Position numbers and translations under genes: made by a program. From an uncultured SAR86 cluster bacterium (GTDB lineage: Bacteria; Pseudomonadota; Gammaproteobacteria; Magnimaribacterales; Magnimaribacteraceae), in contig CACBUE010000001.1 in NCBI GenBank assembly GCA_902542325.1, positions 124,001 to 188,000 on the forward strand: a stretch of DNA of 64,000 nucleotides. Reading direction: 5' to 3'. This document shows positions 46,670-57,500 of the stretch, one piece after another (positions within the stretch are counted from its first letter, which is position 1; every line of letters begins with the position of its first letter). Below the pieces are notes generated by a model that saw only the letters and a list, made by a program, of their open reading frames with translations, was not told the DNA's origin and did no database searches.

Positions 46670-49600
46670 GTGAAGAAGATATTTTCTATTACTGTTTGGA
46701 TAATTTTTGTTTATACGTGTATTTTGCTTTCTCTTTCACTGGCTACGACGCAGAAAACTTTTTACTCTTTTATATTCAAGTCCTTTCTGGGTATTGATCC
46801 TTCATTTAATATTACTGAATCAAACTGGCACCCAATAAAGCCATCGATCTTAATCACTTATCTAAAATCAGAAAATGATCGTCAATTGATCTCTGCAGAT
46901 GAAATTTTTCTTCAGTTTTCTTTATTTAATATTTCGAGGGCAAAGTTCATCTCAAGATTAAGTATAGATAATATTACTATTCAGAATCAGGCATATGCCA
47001 ACGAAACAGGAGAAATCTTTTCTTTAGTGAAGACCTTAAGATCAATTGACGAATTGAGTATTAATAATCTTAAAATAAATCTTCCTGATGACACTAATTT
47101 ACTCAATCTAAACTTAGATTCCTCACTATATAAAAGCGAACCTAAACTAAATCTTTATCTTAAGGATAAACAACAAAATATTTTAGAAATAGGAATCCTT
47201 TCAAGCGAAAATTCAAATGGAGCCTTAATAAAGGGTTACATAAAAACAAATAAATTTGAATTGGATGATAGCCTTATCAGCTTCATTTGTAAGACTTGTA
47301 AATTTGATGCTGAGTTACAAACTCAAATGAATTTTACTATCTTTCAACAGGAGATTTTAAATTTTCAAGGAAATATGGCCTTAAAAACAAATGAGAACCT
47401 ATTTGGATTTAATTCTATTTCCTCAAGCTTTCAGTTAAGAAATAAAGACGAAGAATTAATACAAGTTAGTACAGTTTTGAATAATGATGATCAAATAGCG
47501 GTCCCTAATTATTTCATCAATTTTACAACTTACACTCCTAAGGTAATCTTTCCAAAATTAAATCTTTCCAATAGCAAGTTGATCAATACTATTTTAGAAG
47601 AAGTTGGCATTGAACTTTCTGTGGGTGGACTTTTACAAAATCTGATAATTAATTTTGATACTAGCAAAGAAATTTTAAAAGCCAATATTCAAGACTTAGA
47701 AATAAGTAATAATTCCATGGACTTGAAAGGTTTGGTTGGGAAATTATCTATTTACAAAGGTAAGGGTGAGTTGGCTCTCAATTCTCCTTTTATTCGAGCT
47801 TCATCGTCTGATTTTTTGGACAAAGATTTAGAATTTTATGACTTCAATTCTTTACTAAATTTCAGTTATTCCAATAAGAAATTTGAGATAAATCCATCTA
47901 GCTTTACTTCCACCTTAGATGATCAGGAAATTGAAGGGCTGTTATCTTTTTTGACCATCCCTACTAAGGGTCTTGGAGATGTTAATTTAAGATTAAGAAG
48001 CAATAAGCTGAATGATAAATCCGCTTTATCGCTTTTCCCTAATACAGCCTATTTGTCTTCTACAAAAGAGGGTATTGATTTACTAATCGATAGCGCTCTA
48101 TTTGAAGACTTAAACTTAATCTACAGAGGCCCAGTGGATGGTATATATACCGACAATTCATCTTCTTTCGTCATGCAAGCTTCAGGGCAAGATATTTCTC
48201 TAAATGTTAATGGGTATAAGATCTTGGGTGCAAATGCAGACTTATCTTTAAATAATTTTATTTTAAATGGGAAAATTTTTAAAGGAAATTTCTTAGGCTC
48301 TGAACTTGAAGCAGATTTTAGAACTTTTCAATTAGGTTCGAGTCTATATTTTGATGTAAGCGGAACTTCTGAAGGGCCTTTTTCCACCTTACTTAAACTT
48401 CCTGGCTATAACCTCCAGGATCTAGATTCCGAGGGTTTTCATGAAACAGACTTTTATTTTAGTTCGCCACTAAAAAAAGAATTTTCTTTACTAGATAAAA
48501 ACTCTCAATTGGAGGTTACTACTAAGATAGAAAAAGGAGAGTTGAATGCCTCAAATTTTGGATTTAACTTAACGAATATATTTTCTACAATAATTTACGA
48601 TAATAAAACAGGTTTTAAAGAAGGTTATGTTTCTTTAAAAGTTAATTCTATCCCTATTATTCTCGATTTAGATCTAGAGAATACAGGCAGAGGGTATAGT
48701 CTTTTTTCTTCTAAGAATTCCTTTCAAATCAAAAATTTATTTCCGATTGGTTTAAGAGATTCAATCTCTGGGACTTCATCAACAGCAATTCAAGTTGCTG
48801 TTCCATCATTGATAAGAGGTCAGGATATAAAAAAATCATACTTAGAGGTTTCTTCTAACCTCTTTGGAACTGAAATGGACTTTCCTGATCCTTTTTTTAA
48901 ATCAAAAGAAGATTCAACAGACCTCAACATACTATTTTATCCCTCATACAGTAAGGAATACTCAAGACTCCAATTTAAACTTGGAGAAATTATCAGAGGA
49001 AAATTAAACCTTTTTAAGGGTAATGCAGAGGGATTTATTATCGCAGGAAAAGAAAAGCAATCGATCAGTACTGAGAGTGGAAAGATTTCTCTAATAGGTA
49101 ATATTGATAAACTTGATTTATCTATTTTTTCCCTTCTTGGAAAATCTGTTGATAACAAAGTATCAGATATAGATATTAAAAAACTCCAAATAAATGAGGT
49201 ATTTTTATCAAATTTTTACCTTCCAAAAACAATAATCAAATCTAGAAATTCTAATCAGTTTCTCGAGTTGATAGTCTCTAATGATAGTTTATCTGGTAGC
49301 CTCTATCTTCCGAAGAAAACTAACCAAGTTCCAATAATTGATCTTGATTACATCAATTTAAATTTTTCTGAATCAACATCAGGTTCATCTTTCTTAGATT
49401 TCTACAAAAATTTATCAATGCCATTGAAGTTTAAAACAGATTCTTTAGTAATAAATTCTTTTGAATTTGGAAACTGGGCGTTTGAATTATCTAATTCAAA
49501 TTCTTCCTTTATATTAAACGAAATTAATGGAACTTATGGAAAATGGGGCCTTACAAAGAATAAGAATAATATTTCGAGATTAAATATTACAAAAAATGAA

Positions 49601-50284
49601 TTAGGCTGGAATACTAATTTACAGTCTAAAATTTATTCGGGATCTCCTGAAAAGGCCTTTAAGCAGATAGGAATAGATCCTAACTTTGAAATGGATACAA
49701 TTTTTTTGGAAACAAACGTATCTTGGCGATCTTTACCTTGGGAATTTGATTATGTAAAAGTATTTGGTGATGTGTATATTGAAGTTGAAGGATTGTTAAT
49801 TAAGAACAGAGAAGATCTCCAAGCTCAAAATAATATTCTACGATTGGTGAATATATTTAATGTAACTGACTCCTTTGAGAAGGTAACAAATTTAGATTTT
49901 AGAAAATTATACAAATCGGGTTTCAGTGCCGATAGTGTGAAAGGAGACATATTGCTGACCAAGAACTCTATTAAATTAAAAAAACCTTTGGTGTTTAAAA
50001 GTGGATCTAGCGAGTTTAAGTGGAAAGGAGTTATTGGAAGGGACAAAAAAGGTTATCTAGATAGTCTTGCCTTAGAAGTTATTATGACTTTACCTCTTAG
50101 GGAGTACCTTCCAGCATACGCTTTCTTATTAGGAGGCCCAATAACTGCCGGAGTAGTTTATATAGCCGGTAAAGCATTTGAAAGAAATTTAGACCAAATA
50201 AGTTCTGGATCTTGGTCAATCACTGGAACCTTACAAGAGCCCAAGACTGAATTTAATGGATGGTTTGAAGAATCTAATGATTAA
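46670..50284 (+). CDS. YhdP-like AsmA-superfamily protein (DUF3971)
   Basis: A 1204-residue protein with one N-terminal transmembrane helix (about 5-25) and a very long periplasmic region of beta-rich segments, ending in the family-typical AYAFLLGGPITAGVVYIAGK and WSITGTLQEPKTEF. E. coli YhdP (1266 residues) bridges inner and outer membranes and moves phospholipid to the outer membrane along with TamB and YdbH. Start codon is GTG. It directly follows mreBCD. Conservation is low in the middle, so the YhdP call rests on length, architecture, the C-terminus and location. Confidence 0.8.
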   Translation: MKKIFSITVWIIFVYTCILLSLSLATTQKTFYSFIFKSFLGIDPSFNITESNWHPIKPSILITYLKSENDRQLISADEIFLQFSLFNISRAKFISRLSIDNITIQNQAYANETGEIFSLVKTLRSIDELSINNLKINLPDDTNLLNLNLDSSLYKSEPKLNLYLKDKQQNILEIGILSSENSNGALIKGYIKTNKFELDDSLISFICKTCKFDAELQTQMNFTIFQQEILNFQGNMALKTNENLFGFNSISSSFQLRNKDEELIQVSTVLNNDDQIAVPNYFINFTTYTPKVIFPKLNLSNSKLINTILEEVGIELSVGGLLQNLIINFDTSKEILKANIQDLEISNNSMDLKGLVGKLSIYKGKGELALNSPFIRASSSDFLDKDLEFYDFNSLLNFSYSNKKFEINPSSFTSTLDDQEIEGLLSFLTIPTKGLGDVNLRLRSNKLNDKSALSLFPNTAYLSSTKEGIDLLIDSALFEDLNLIYRGPVDGIYTDNSSSFVMQASGQDISLNVNGYKILGANADLSLNNFILNGKIFKGNFLGSELEADFRTFQLGSSLYFDVSGTSEGPFSTLLKLPGYNLQDLDSEGFHETDFYFSSPLKKEFSLLDKNSQLEVTTKIEKGELNASNFGFNLTNIFSTIIYDNKTGFKEGYVSLKVNSIPIILDLDLENTGRGYSLFSSKNSFQIKNLFPIGLRDSISGTSSTAIQVAVPSLIRGQDIKKSYLEVSSNLFGTEMDFPDPFFKSKEDSTDLNILFYPSYSKEYSRLQFKLGEIIRGKLNLFKGNAEGFIIAGKEKQSISTESGKISLIGNIDKLDLSIFSLLGKSVDNKVSDIDIKKLQINEVFLSNFYLPKTIIKSRNSNQFLELIVSNDSLSGSLYLPKKTNQVPIIDLDYINLNFSESTSGSSFLDFYKNLSMPLKFKTDSLVINSFEFGNWAFELSNSNSSFILNEINGTYGKWGLTKNKNNISRLNITKNELGWNTNLQSKIYSGSPEKAFKQIGIDPNFEMDTIFLETNVSWRSLPWEFDYVKVFGDVYIEVEGLLIKNREDLQAQNNILRLVNIFNVTDSFEKVTNLDFRKLYKSGFSADSVKGDILLTKNSIKLKKPLVFKSGSSEFKWKGVIGRDKKGYLDSLALEVIMTLPLREYLPAYAFLLGGPITAGVVYIAGKAFERNLDQISSGSWSITGTLQEPKTEFNGWFEESND

Positions 50285-50285
50285 T

Positions 50286-51569
50286 TTATAAAAGATATCT
50301 TTCTCTTGAGGACGGAATTTCAAGTTCTAGTCGGTATTTTGCAATAGTTCTTCTGGATAAAACTACACCGAAGCTATCTTTAAGTACAAATTTAAGATTT
50401 TCATCGCTAAGCGGGTTAGATTTATCTTCATTTTGAATTATTTGGCTCAACAAAATTTGCAGATCCCCTCCAGTAACATCTTTACCTTCTTTGTGTTTGT
50501 TTATTCTCCGCTCTAACAATGCAATTAATGGAACTACTTTATCTGGGAGTTGAATATATTTATTCCTAACAATTCTAGATACTGTTGATGTACTTAATTC
50601 CAGTTTATTTGCTATCTCTTTATTTGATATCGCTCTTTTCCCAGATTCACCATTGAGAAAATTCTTTTGAGCTTCGACAATAAATTCAGAAACTACCAGA
50701 AGTGTTTGTTGTCTCCTTTCCAAACCATTTAGAAAAGACTTAGAAGTAATCGTCTCCTCATTTTCTACAGAATTTATTTTACTCTTGACTCTTTCTAATA
50801 ATTTTTTGGACATAAACTCATCATTCAATGAAACTTGCCATTCGTTTTTATCTTTTAAAGCCACTAGATCTGGTCTTATATAATTTTCTACAGTACTACC
50901 AAAACTACCTGTTGGATTTAAAGTTAATTTATCTAAATTCTTTTTGATCTCGTTAGATAATTGATGGATTTCAATTTTCTCTGCTATCAAATCTCCAAGG
51001 ATTTCTTTCAAAGTTATCTTTTCTTCATTACTCAGCTCTAAATTTTCTATTTGTATATATAAAGATTCATTAATATTTCTAAAAGCACAACCAGGAGGTT
51101 CAAAATTTTGGATAATTCCAAGTACCTTTTCTATATCTTTATCAGAAATCTTATCTTGAAGGTCTTCAAAAACTATACTTTTTATATCTTGATAATTTAT
51201 TTCGGGATCTAATCTCCCATTACTTTCCACAGAGTCTATAAGATATTCTCCGATAAGGTTTTCGGCTTCGTCAAATGGTGTAAGCTCAAGTTGCTGCAAA
51301 AGTTTCTGTCTAATGTCTGAATCTAATTCTTCTGTGAGAATATTTTGATAATCATTTCCCTGATATAGAACATTTTTGTATCTATCTATAAGGTATTCAT
51401 CTTTGAAATGAGCAATTTTCTTATCATCTTCATCAAAATAGTTATCTATAAGATCATTTAATTTTGAACTTATTTCAAAACCACTTAACGATAATAGTTT
51501 TATTTGATTGCCAAGGCTGGCTGTTATTTTTACAGAAAGTTTTTGTTTTTGTCTTAGACTTTGTTTCAC
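50286..51569 (-). CDS. rpoN: RNA polymerase sigma-54 factor
   Basis: Alternative sigma factor for -24/-12 promoters, needing AAA+ activators. The 427 residues contain a divergent region I (about 1-45; fewer Gln residues than usual and no NPLLE-type ending), the core-binding domain (about 100-250), the HTH LSTSTVSRIVRNKYIQLP (about 327-344) and the RpoN box as SRRTIAKYRLELEIP, close to the usual ARRTVAKYRE. About 50 residues shorter than E. coli RpoN, mostly in the acidic region II. Overlaps lptB by 4 bases. Supports nitrogen regulation alongside glnD. Confidence 0.93.
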   Translation of the reverse strand: MKQSLRQKQKLSVKITASLGNQIKLLSLSGFEISSKLNDLIDNYFDEDDKKIAHFKDEYLIDRYKNVLYQGNDYQNILTEELDSDIRQKLLQQLELTPFDEAENLIGEYLIDSVESNGRLDPEINYQDIKSIVFEDLQDKISDKDIEKVLGIIQNFEPPGCAFRNINESLYIQIENLELSNEEKITLKEILGDLIAEKIEIHQLSNEIKKNLDKLTLNPTGSFGSTVENYIRPDLVALKDKNEWQVSLNDEFMSKKLLERVKSKINSVENEETITSKSFLNGLERRQQTLLVVSEFIVEAQKNFLNGESGKRAISNKEIANKLELSTSTVSRIVRNKYIQLPDKVVPLIALLERRINKHKEGKDVTGGDLQILLSQIIQNEDKSNPLSDENLKFVLKDSFGVVLSRRTIAKYRLELEIPSSRERYLL

Positions 51570-52294
51570 AACACAGTATCAAAATCTTTACCAAGATAAA
51601 CTTCTTTTACCAGTTTATCATTGGCTATTTCTGAAGGTTCTCCATTAGCTATAATTTTTCCCTTATTCACGATAAGTACTTTAGTACATATGTTCATGGT
51701 ATCCCGAACATTATGGTCACTTATTACGACACCAATTCCCTTTTCATTCAAGTTATGGATAATACTTTTTAGATCCGAAACAGCTATTGGATCTATACCG
51801 GCAAAGGGTTCATCCAAAAGAATAAACTTTGGGTTTGAAGCAACTGATCTAGCTATTTCAGTCCTTCTTCTTTCGCCACCTGACAACTTTATTCCAAGTG
51901 TCTTTGACAATCCATGCAAACCAAAATCTCCTAATAGTGAATCCAGTTCCTTTTGACTTTCTTTATGATTTAAATCTTTTCTTTGTTCTAAAGCTGAAAG
52001 AATATTGGCTTCAACCGTTAGTCCTTTGAATATTGAAGATTCTTGAGGGAGGTAAGTGAGTCCAAGTGAAGTTCTTTCAGAAATAGATTTTTGATTAAGT
52101 TCTTTTCCTGACAAATAAATTTTTCCTGAGTCAATCGCAACAAGACCTGCGATCATATAAAAAAGAGTCGTTTTGCCTGCTCCATTTGGTCCTAAAATAC
52201 CAATAGTCTCACCACTAGTTATTTCAAAAGATATTCCATCAACAACAGCTTTTTTATCATAAGTTTTGCGCAGATTTTCAACAACAAGATTCAT
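51566..52294 (-). CDS. lptB: LPS export ABC transporter ATP-binding protein LptB
   Basis: ATPase of the LptB2FG complex. The 242 residues have Walker A GPNGAGKTTLF (about 35-45), the Q-loop LPQESSIFKGLTVEANI, signature LSGGERRRTEIARSVA, Walker B FILLDEPFAGIDPIAV and the H-loop ISDHNVRDT, all LptB-type. Its partner gene lptG lies at the left end of the window. Four-base overlaps tie it to rpoN and to the LptA-like gene. Confidence 0.96.
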   Translation of the reverse strand: MNLVVENLRKTYDKKAVVDGISFEITSGETIGILGPNGAGKTTLFYMIAGLVAIDSGKIYLSGKELNQKSISERTSLGLTYLPQESSIFKGLTVEANILSALEQRKDLNHKESQKELDSLLGDFGLHGLSKTLGIKLSGGERRRTEIARSVASNPKFILLDEPFAGIDPIAVSDLKSIIHNLNEKGIGVVISDHNVRDTMNICTKVLIVNKGKIIANGEPSEIANDKLVKEVYLGKDFDTVL

Positions 52295-52992
52295 GAATTG
52301 TTCTCAATACTAGAATTTATAGATTTAAGTATTTTGTTGAGACTGTAGTCATAATGAATAAGATCAGACTTAATTATAAATCCATCTTGATCTAAAAGTG
52401 CTTCTTCTTCGAGGATAATTTTATTGTCCTCAGAGATAATGTAGAGCTTTTTGGCATATCCTTTGCTTATTGATCCTATATTCCTAATTTGGAAAGCACC
52501 TTCCCTAAATTCTGCATGCAAATTACCAGCTTTTTGCGTCATCTCTATTCCCAAAGATTTAATCTCAAGATTGTTTAGGTTTGTAAGTACATCTTGTACG
52601 CTTGAAAATGTCTCATTTGTAAGATTCAAGGTGATTTCTTCACTTGAGATAATTAATTTATCTTTTTTATTTAATGCCTCAAGTTCCGCAGAATCTTTAA
52701 ACCTTATAAATCCAATATTTTTGTTATAAATTGCCTCTTTAGAATTGATATTTACCAATAATTTATTTGAATTCAGGTTGAAACTTGGAATTTGAATTGT
52801 AAATTCAGAACCATTGACAGAGCTAGATGATTCACCTGTTAGAATTATTTGCCTTTCTGGTGAAGTAATAGAAAAGGATGGCTTGTCTAGAACGGAAATG
52901 TATTTAAGATCTTCAAGTTCATTACAAAAACTAAAATTACAGAAAAGAGAAACTAAAATAATAAAAAAATGTTTTGTAATACTGGACATCAA
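52291..52992 (-). CDS. LptA/LptC-like periplasmic LPS transport protein
   Basis: A 233-residue protein with an N-terminal signal or anchor (KHFFIILVSLFCNFSFC, about 7-23) and a beta-rich remainder. Residues about 28-150 look LptC-like (SFSITSPERQIILTGESS, EAIYNKNIGFIRFKDSAELE, SLGIEMTQKAGNLHAEFR), and about 155-225 resemble half an LptA unit (GYAKKLYIISEDNKIILEEE, SDLIHYDYSLNKI). It occupies the place of lptC plus lptA between kdsD and lptB, with 4-base overlaps on both sides. It could be LptA, LptC or a merged form; similarity is too low to choose. kdsC is also absent from the cluster. Confidence 0.65.
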   Translation of the reverse strand: MMSSITKHFFIILVSLFCNFSFCNELEDLKYISVLDKPSFSITSPERQIILTGESSSSVNGSEFTIQIPSFNLNSNKLLVNINSKEAIYNKNIGFIRFKDSAELEALNKKDKLIISSEEITLNLTNETFSSVQDVLTNLNNLEIKSLGIEMTQKAGNLHAEFREGAFQIRNIGSISKGYAKKLYIISEDNKIILEEEALLDQDGFIIKSDLIHYDYSLNKILKSINSSIENNS

Positions 52993-53957
52993 ATCAAACC
53001 TGATTCAATAAGATCATGCATTCTAATGATTCCTACCAAGGCTTTATTCTTATCAAGAACCGCAAGTGAATAGATCTTATTGACTTGCATTATCTCCAAA
53101 GCATCAATAGCTAAACTATGAACTAAAATTGTTTTAGTTTTTGAAGTCATAAAAGTTGAAATCTTTTTTTCTAATGGATCTTTTTCATTATTGAGTGTCC
53201 TTCTTAGATCACCATCTGTGAAAATACCTATCAACTTCTTTTTATCAACTACTAGCGCTACTCCTAGACCTTTTGAACTGATTTCAATCAAAGTTTCCGA
53301 GAGAGTATTCTCTTTAGAGACTAGTGGCAATTCATCGCCTTTAGCCATCAAATCTTCTACAGTAATAATCAATCTTTTTCCGAGTTTCCCTCCTGGATGA
53401 GATTTTGCAAAATCCTCACTTCCAAAATTCTTAGCCTCCAGAAGAGCTACTGCAATAGCATCTCCTAGTGCTAAGGCCGCAGTGGTGCTTGTTGTAGGTG
53501 CAAGATCCAAAGGACAAGCCTCTTCGGATATACCTGTATCCAAATTAATCATTACGTTTTTGGCAATGAAAGAGCTTCTTGAGCCCGTTATGGAGAAGAA
53601 ATCACAGCCTACGGATTTGAGATAAGGAATTAAGTTAATGACTTCTTCGCTTTGACCAGAATGAGAAAAAATTATTACTTTATCGCTTTTATTTATTTCT
53701 CCTATATCCCCATGCAGCGCTTCACCCGCATTTATGAAACTAGAGTGTGACCCAGTGCTAGAAAGTGTTGCAGATACTTTTCTTGCTATATGTCCTGATT
53801 TTCCAATCCCTAAAGTTATTATTTTACCCTTAGTTTTGAGCAACTTATCACAAACCTCATTAAATTCCGAAGATAATGTTTTTGACAGATTTTCTAGTCC
53901 CTTAGATTCGATTTTAATAGTTTTTCTTGCTGATTTTAGGTGATCAATTTTTTTCAT
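52989..53957 (-). CDS. kdsD: Arabinose-5-phosphate isomerase
   Basis: Converts ribulose-5-P to arabinose-5-P, the first step to KDO for the LPS inner core. The 322 residues have an SIS domain (about 35-170) with VIIFSHSGQSEEVINLIPYL, EACPLDLAPTTSTTAALALGDA and FAKSHPGGKLGKRL, then a pair of CBS domains (about 200-320). Exactly the expected architecture and position after yrbG. kdsC phosphatase is not adjacent as it is in E. coli. Confidence 0.95.
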   Translation of the reverse strand: MKKIDHLKSARKTIKIESKGLENLSKTLSSEFNEVCDKLLKTKGKIITLGIGKSGHIARKVSATLSSTGSHSSFINAGEALHGDIGEINKSDKVIIFSHSGQSEEVINLIPYLKSVGCDFFSITGSRSSFIAKNVMINLDTGISEEACPLDLAPTTSTTAALALGDAIAVALLEAKNFGSEDFAKSHPGGKLGKRLIITVEDLMAKGDELPLVSKENTLSETLIEISSKGLGVALVVDKKKLIGIFTDGDLRRTLNNEKDPLEKKISTFMTSKTKTILVHSLAIDALEIMQVNKIYSLAVLDKNKALVGIIRMHDLIESGLI

Positions 53958-53971
53958 ATACGTAAATCTAT

Positions 53972-54919
53972 CTAATAAGCGAAGTAAAGTGAAACAAAGT
54001 ATGAGCTTAAAAATAGCAAACTGAGCAAGATACTAGCGTTTCTCTCCTTTTTTGAAACAGAAAAAATATAGCAGGCAAATATAAAAGTTATTATGAAGAG
54101 AATGAATAATAAGGGTGACCATTCAGAATATGACCAACCTAAAGACATTTTTGGATTCATAAATAAACCTGGTATAGCTAAAACACATAATCCATTAAAA
54201 ATATTTGAGCCTATTAAAGTCCCAGTAACGGTTTCATATCTCCCTTTTAAGGCTAATGAAACAGATGCAGCTATTTCAGGCAAACTAGTTCCTATTGCTA
54301 ACACTGTATACCCAATAAATAACTCACCTAAACTAAATTCATCCAATATTTGATTAGCTCCAAAAGTAATTAACCATGCTGCAAAAACGAGAAAGACCAG
54401 AGATAGAATAAGTTTCAAAGATACATATTTAGGTAAATCTATATCATTTTCTTTTTCATCAGAAACACCATTCTTATACCAGAAAGAAATAACCAGAATT
54501 AGAGAAGTTAAGAGAATGAATGAGGATGCAATATTAAATGGATCGATAGCAATAATTAACCAAATAAGTAAGCCAGAGACCAATAAAATCAATAAGTTTT
54601 TTTGAATAGCCACCTCTTGTTTTATTCTAAGTTTTTTCAGGGAAACTATCAGAAGCATAGAACCAAAAACGAGTGAAAGATTAGCTACATTTGATCCAAT
54701 TACATTACCAATGACCATAGAACCTTTATTTTCGAGTGAGACAAAGAAAGTTGTAAGCATTTCTGGTGCTGATGTTCCAAAAGCGATTACCGTGGAGCCA
54801 ATAAAGAAAGGAGAGAAACCAAATTCTCTTGATGCATGAACAGAATAATTTTCTAATTTTTCGGCACTAACCCATATAAGGGCAATTCCTGAAGTTATTG
54901 CTAATAATGCAATGATCAT
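53972..54919 (-). CDS. yrbG: Calcium/sodium antiporter family protein YrbG
   Basis: CaCA-superfamily exchanger. The 315 residues carry the two alpha-repeats typical of the family: FIGSTVIAFGTSAPEMLTTF (about 39-58) and FIGYTVLAIGTSLPEIAAS (about 196-215), each with the ion-binding Glu, among about ten helices. The true ions are unproven for most bacterial members. It is the first gene of the yrbG-kdsD-lptAB-rpoN run, conserved in enterics. Confidence 0.92.
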   Translation of the reverse strand: MIIALLAITSGIALIWVSAEKLENYSVHASREFGFSPFFIGSTVIAFGTSAPEMLTTFFVSLENKGSMVIGNVIGSNVANLSLVFGSMLLIVSLKKLRIKQEVAIQKNLLILLVSGLLIWLIIAIDPFNIASSFILLTSLILVISFWYKNGVSDEKENDIDLPKYVSLKLILSLVFLVFAAWLITFGANQILDEFSLGELFIGYTVLAIGTSLPEIAASVSLALKGRYETVTGTLIGSNIFNGLCVLAIPGLFMNPKMSLGWSYSEWSPLLFILFIITFIFACYIFSVSKKERNASILLSLLFLSSYFVSLYFAY

Positions 54920-54999
54920 AAATATTATATTAGTCCTAAATAAGACTTATACCAGATGGTATAATAGTTAGTTACCAAATCAAATCATATTTATCTATT

Positions 55000-55608
55000 A
55001 TGAAAATTGCCCCACTTAAATTTTTTGTTTTATTCAACTTATTTATCTCAAGCCTTCAAATCCTTTCAGAGGAAGTTTCAGCTCATGAGTATGCTGAAAG
55101 AACTCATAGCAATATAATTGAAATTATAAGGACAAGGAATCAACTCTTTCTAGATAATCCAGATCTTTTTACAAAAGAAATAAGCGATGCGTTTGGGCCA
55201 ATAGTAGATTTTAAAAGAATATCGAGAAACGTAATGGGCAAATATGCTAAAGATGCTACTCAGAAACAGTTAGAGGATTTCTCGGAAGTATTCGAAAATA
55301 GTTTGCTAGATACTTATGCTAGCACTCTCGTAGAATTTAAGGATGAAAAAATTAATGTATTACCCCCAACAAGTCCCTCTAATTCAAAGACAAAGGTCAG
55401 AGTAAATATCGAAATAGTAACTTCATCAAGTACATATCCTGGAAGATACAGTATGTATTTAGATAAAAACAATGATTGGAAAATAATAAATATTGAAATT
55501 AATGGTATGAATCTTGGAAAAATTTTTAGAAATCAATTCTACTCTCTGATGGAAAAAAATATGGAAGATATAAATTTAGTTATAGAAAAATGGGTAACTT
55601 CAGTTTAG
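55000..55608 (+). CDS. mlaC: MlaC-type periplasmic phospholipid-binding protein
   Basis: Shuttles phospholipid across the periplasm between outer-membrane MlaA and the inner-membrane MlaFEDB transporter. The 202 residues have a signal peptide (about 1-28) and the Ttg2/MlaC domain with FGPIVDFKRISRNVMGKYAKD-like sequence (about 65-85) and DKNNDWKIINIEINGMNLG (about 149-167; family form is WKVYDV.I.GVSL). It precedes murA, as mlaC-mlaB-ibaG-murA does in relatives, but mlaF, mlaE, mlaD, mlaB and ibaG are absent here. Confidence 0.9.
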   Translation: MKIAPLKFFVLFNLFISSLQILSEEVSAHEYAERTHSNIIEIIRTRNQLFLDNPDLFTKEISDAFGPIVDFKRISRNVMGKYAKDATQKQLEDFSEVFENSLLDTYASTLVEFKDEKINVLPPTSPSNSKTKVRVNIEIVTSSSTYPGRYSMYLDKNNDWKIINIEINGMNLGKIFRNQFYSLMEKNMEDINLVIEKWVTSV

Positions 55609-56868
<1,260 letters not shown>

Positions 56869-56876
56869 AGATAACC

Positions 56877-57500
56877 ATGAATAAATCTAACTCATTGATA
56901 TTAGCTTTGCCCAAGGGGAGAGTATATGAAGACTTTATACCTCTGTTAGAAAAAACTCAGTTCGCTATTAAGGATGATGTAAAAAAATCCAGAAAGATGT
57001 TGCTTGATACGAAACATCCTAGTGTAAAAGTATTAATTATCAGAGGATGGGATGTACCCACATACATTACTTCTGGCGCTGCCCACATAGGCATTGTTGG
57101 AAAAGATATCCTCATGGAAAAAGAAGAAGAGGAGTTTGTTGAGTTAGCGGATCTTGGTCTTGGTAAATGCAGATTATCTTTGGCAGGTTATGAAGACGTC
57201 CTAACAGGTTCTGCAAGATTAAAAGTAGCTACCAAATATCCTAAGAGCTCTACAAAATTTATGAATTCTATTGGAATACAGCCTGAAATAATTTATCTAA
57301 ATGGCGCACAAGAAATAGCTCCTGTACTTGGTTTGTCAGATGCAATTATTGACTTAGTAGATTCTGGTAAAACTCTTACTGCGAATGGTCTTACAGAAAT
57401 TCAAACCATTGCAGATATTTCAACGAGATTGATTGCCAACAAGGCTTCAATGAAAACAAAATCTAAAATTATTAACGAGATAATGGAAGCACTTAAATAA
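56877..57500 (+). CDS. hisG: ATP phosphoribosyltransferase, short form (HisG-S)
   Basis: First step of histidine synthesis, joining PRPP to ATP. The 207-residue size marks the short form, which lacks the regulatory C-terminal domain and needs the HisZ partner for activity and feedback. ALPKGRVYEDFIPLLEK, GAAHIGIVGKDIL and the PRPP site EIIYLNGAQEIAPVLGLSDAIIDLVDSGKTL-type segment (key part DAIIDLVDSGKTL) are conserved. The murA-hisG-hisD order is seen in Pseudomonas. One-base overlap with hisD. Confidence 0.95.
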   Translation: MNKSNSLILALPKGRVYEDFIPLLEKTQFAIKDDVKKSRKMLLDTKHPSVKVLIIRGWDVPTYITSGAAHIGIVGKDILMEKEEEEFVELADLGLGKCRLSLAGYEDVLTGSARLKVATKYPKSSTKFMNSIGIQPEIIYLNGAQEIAPVLGLSDAIIDLVDSGKTLTANGLTEIQTIADISTRLIANKASMKTKSKIINEIMEALK

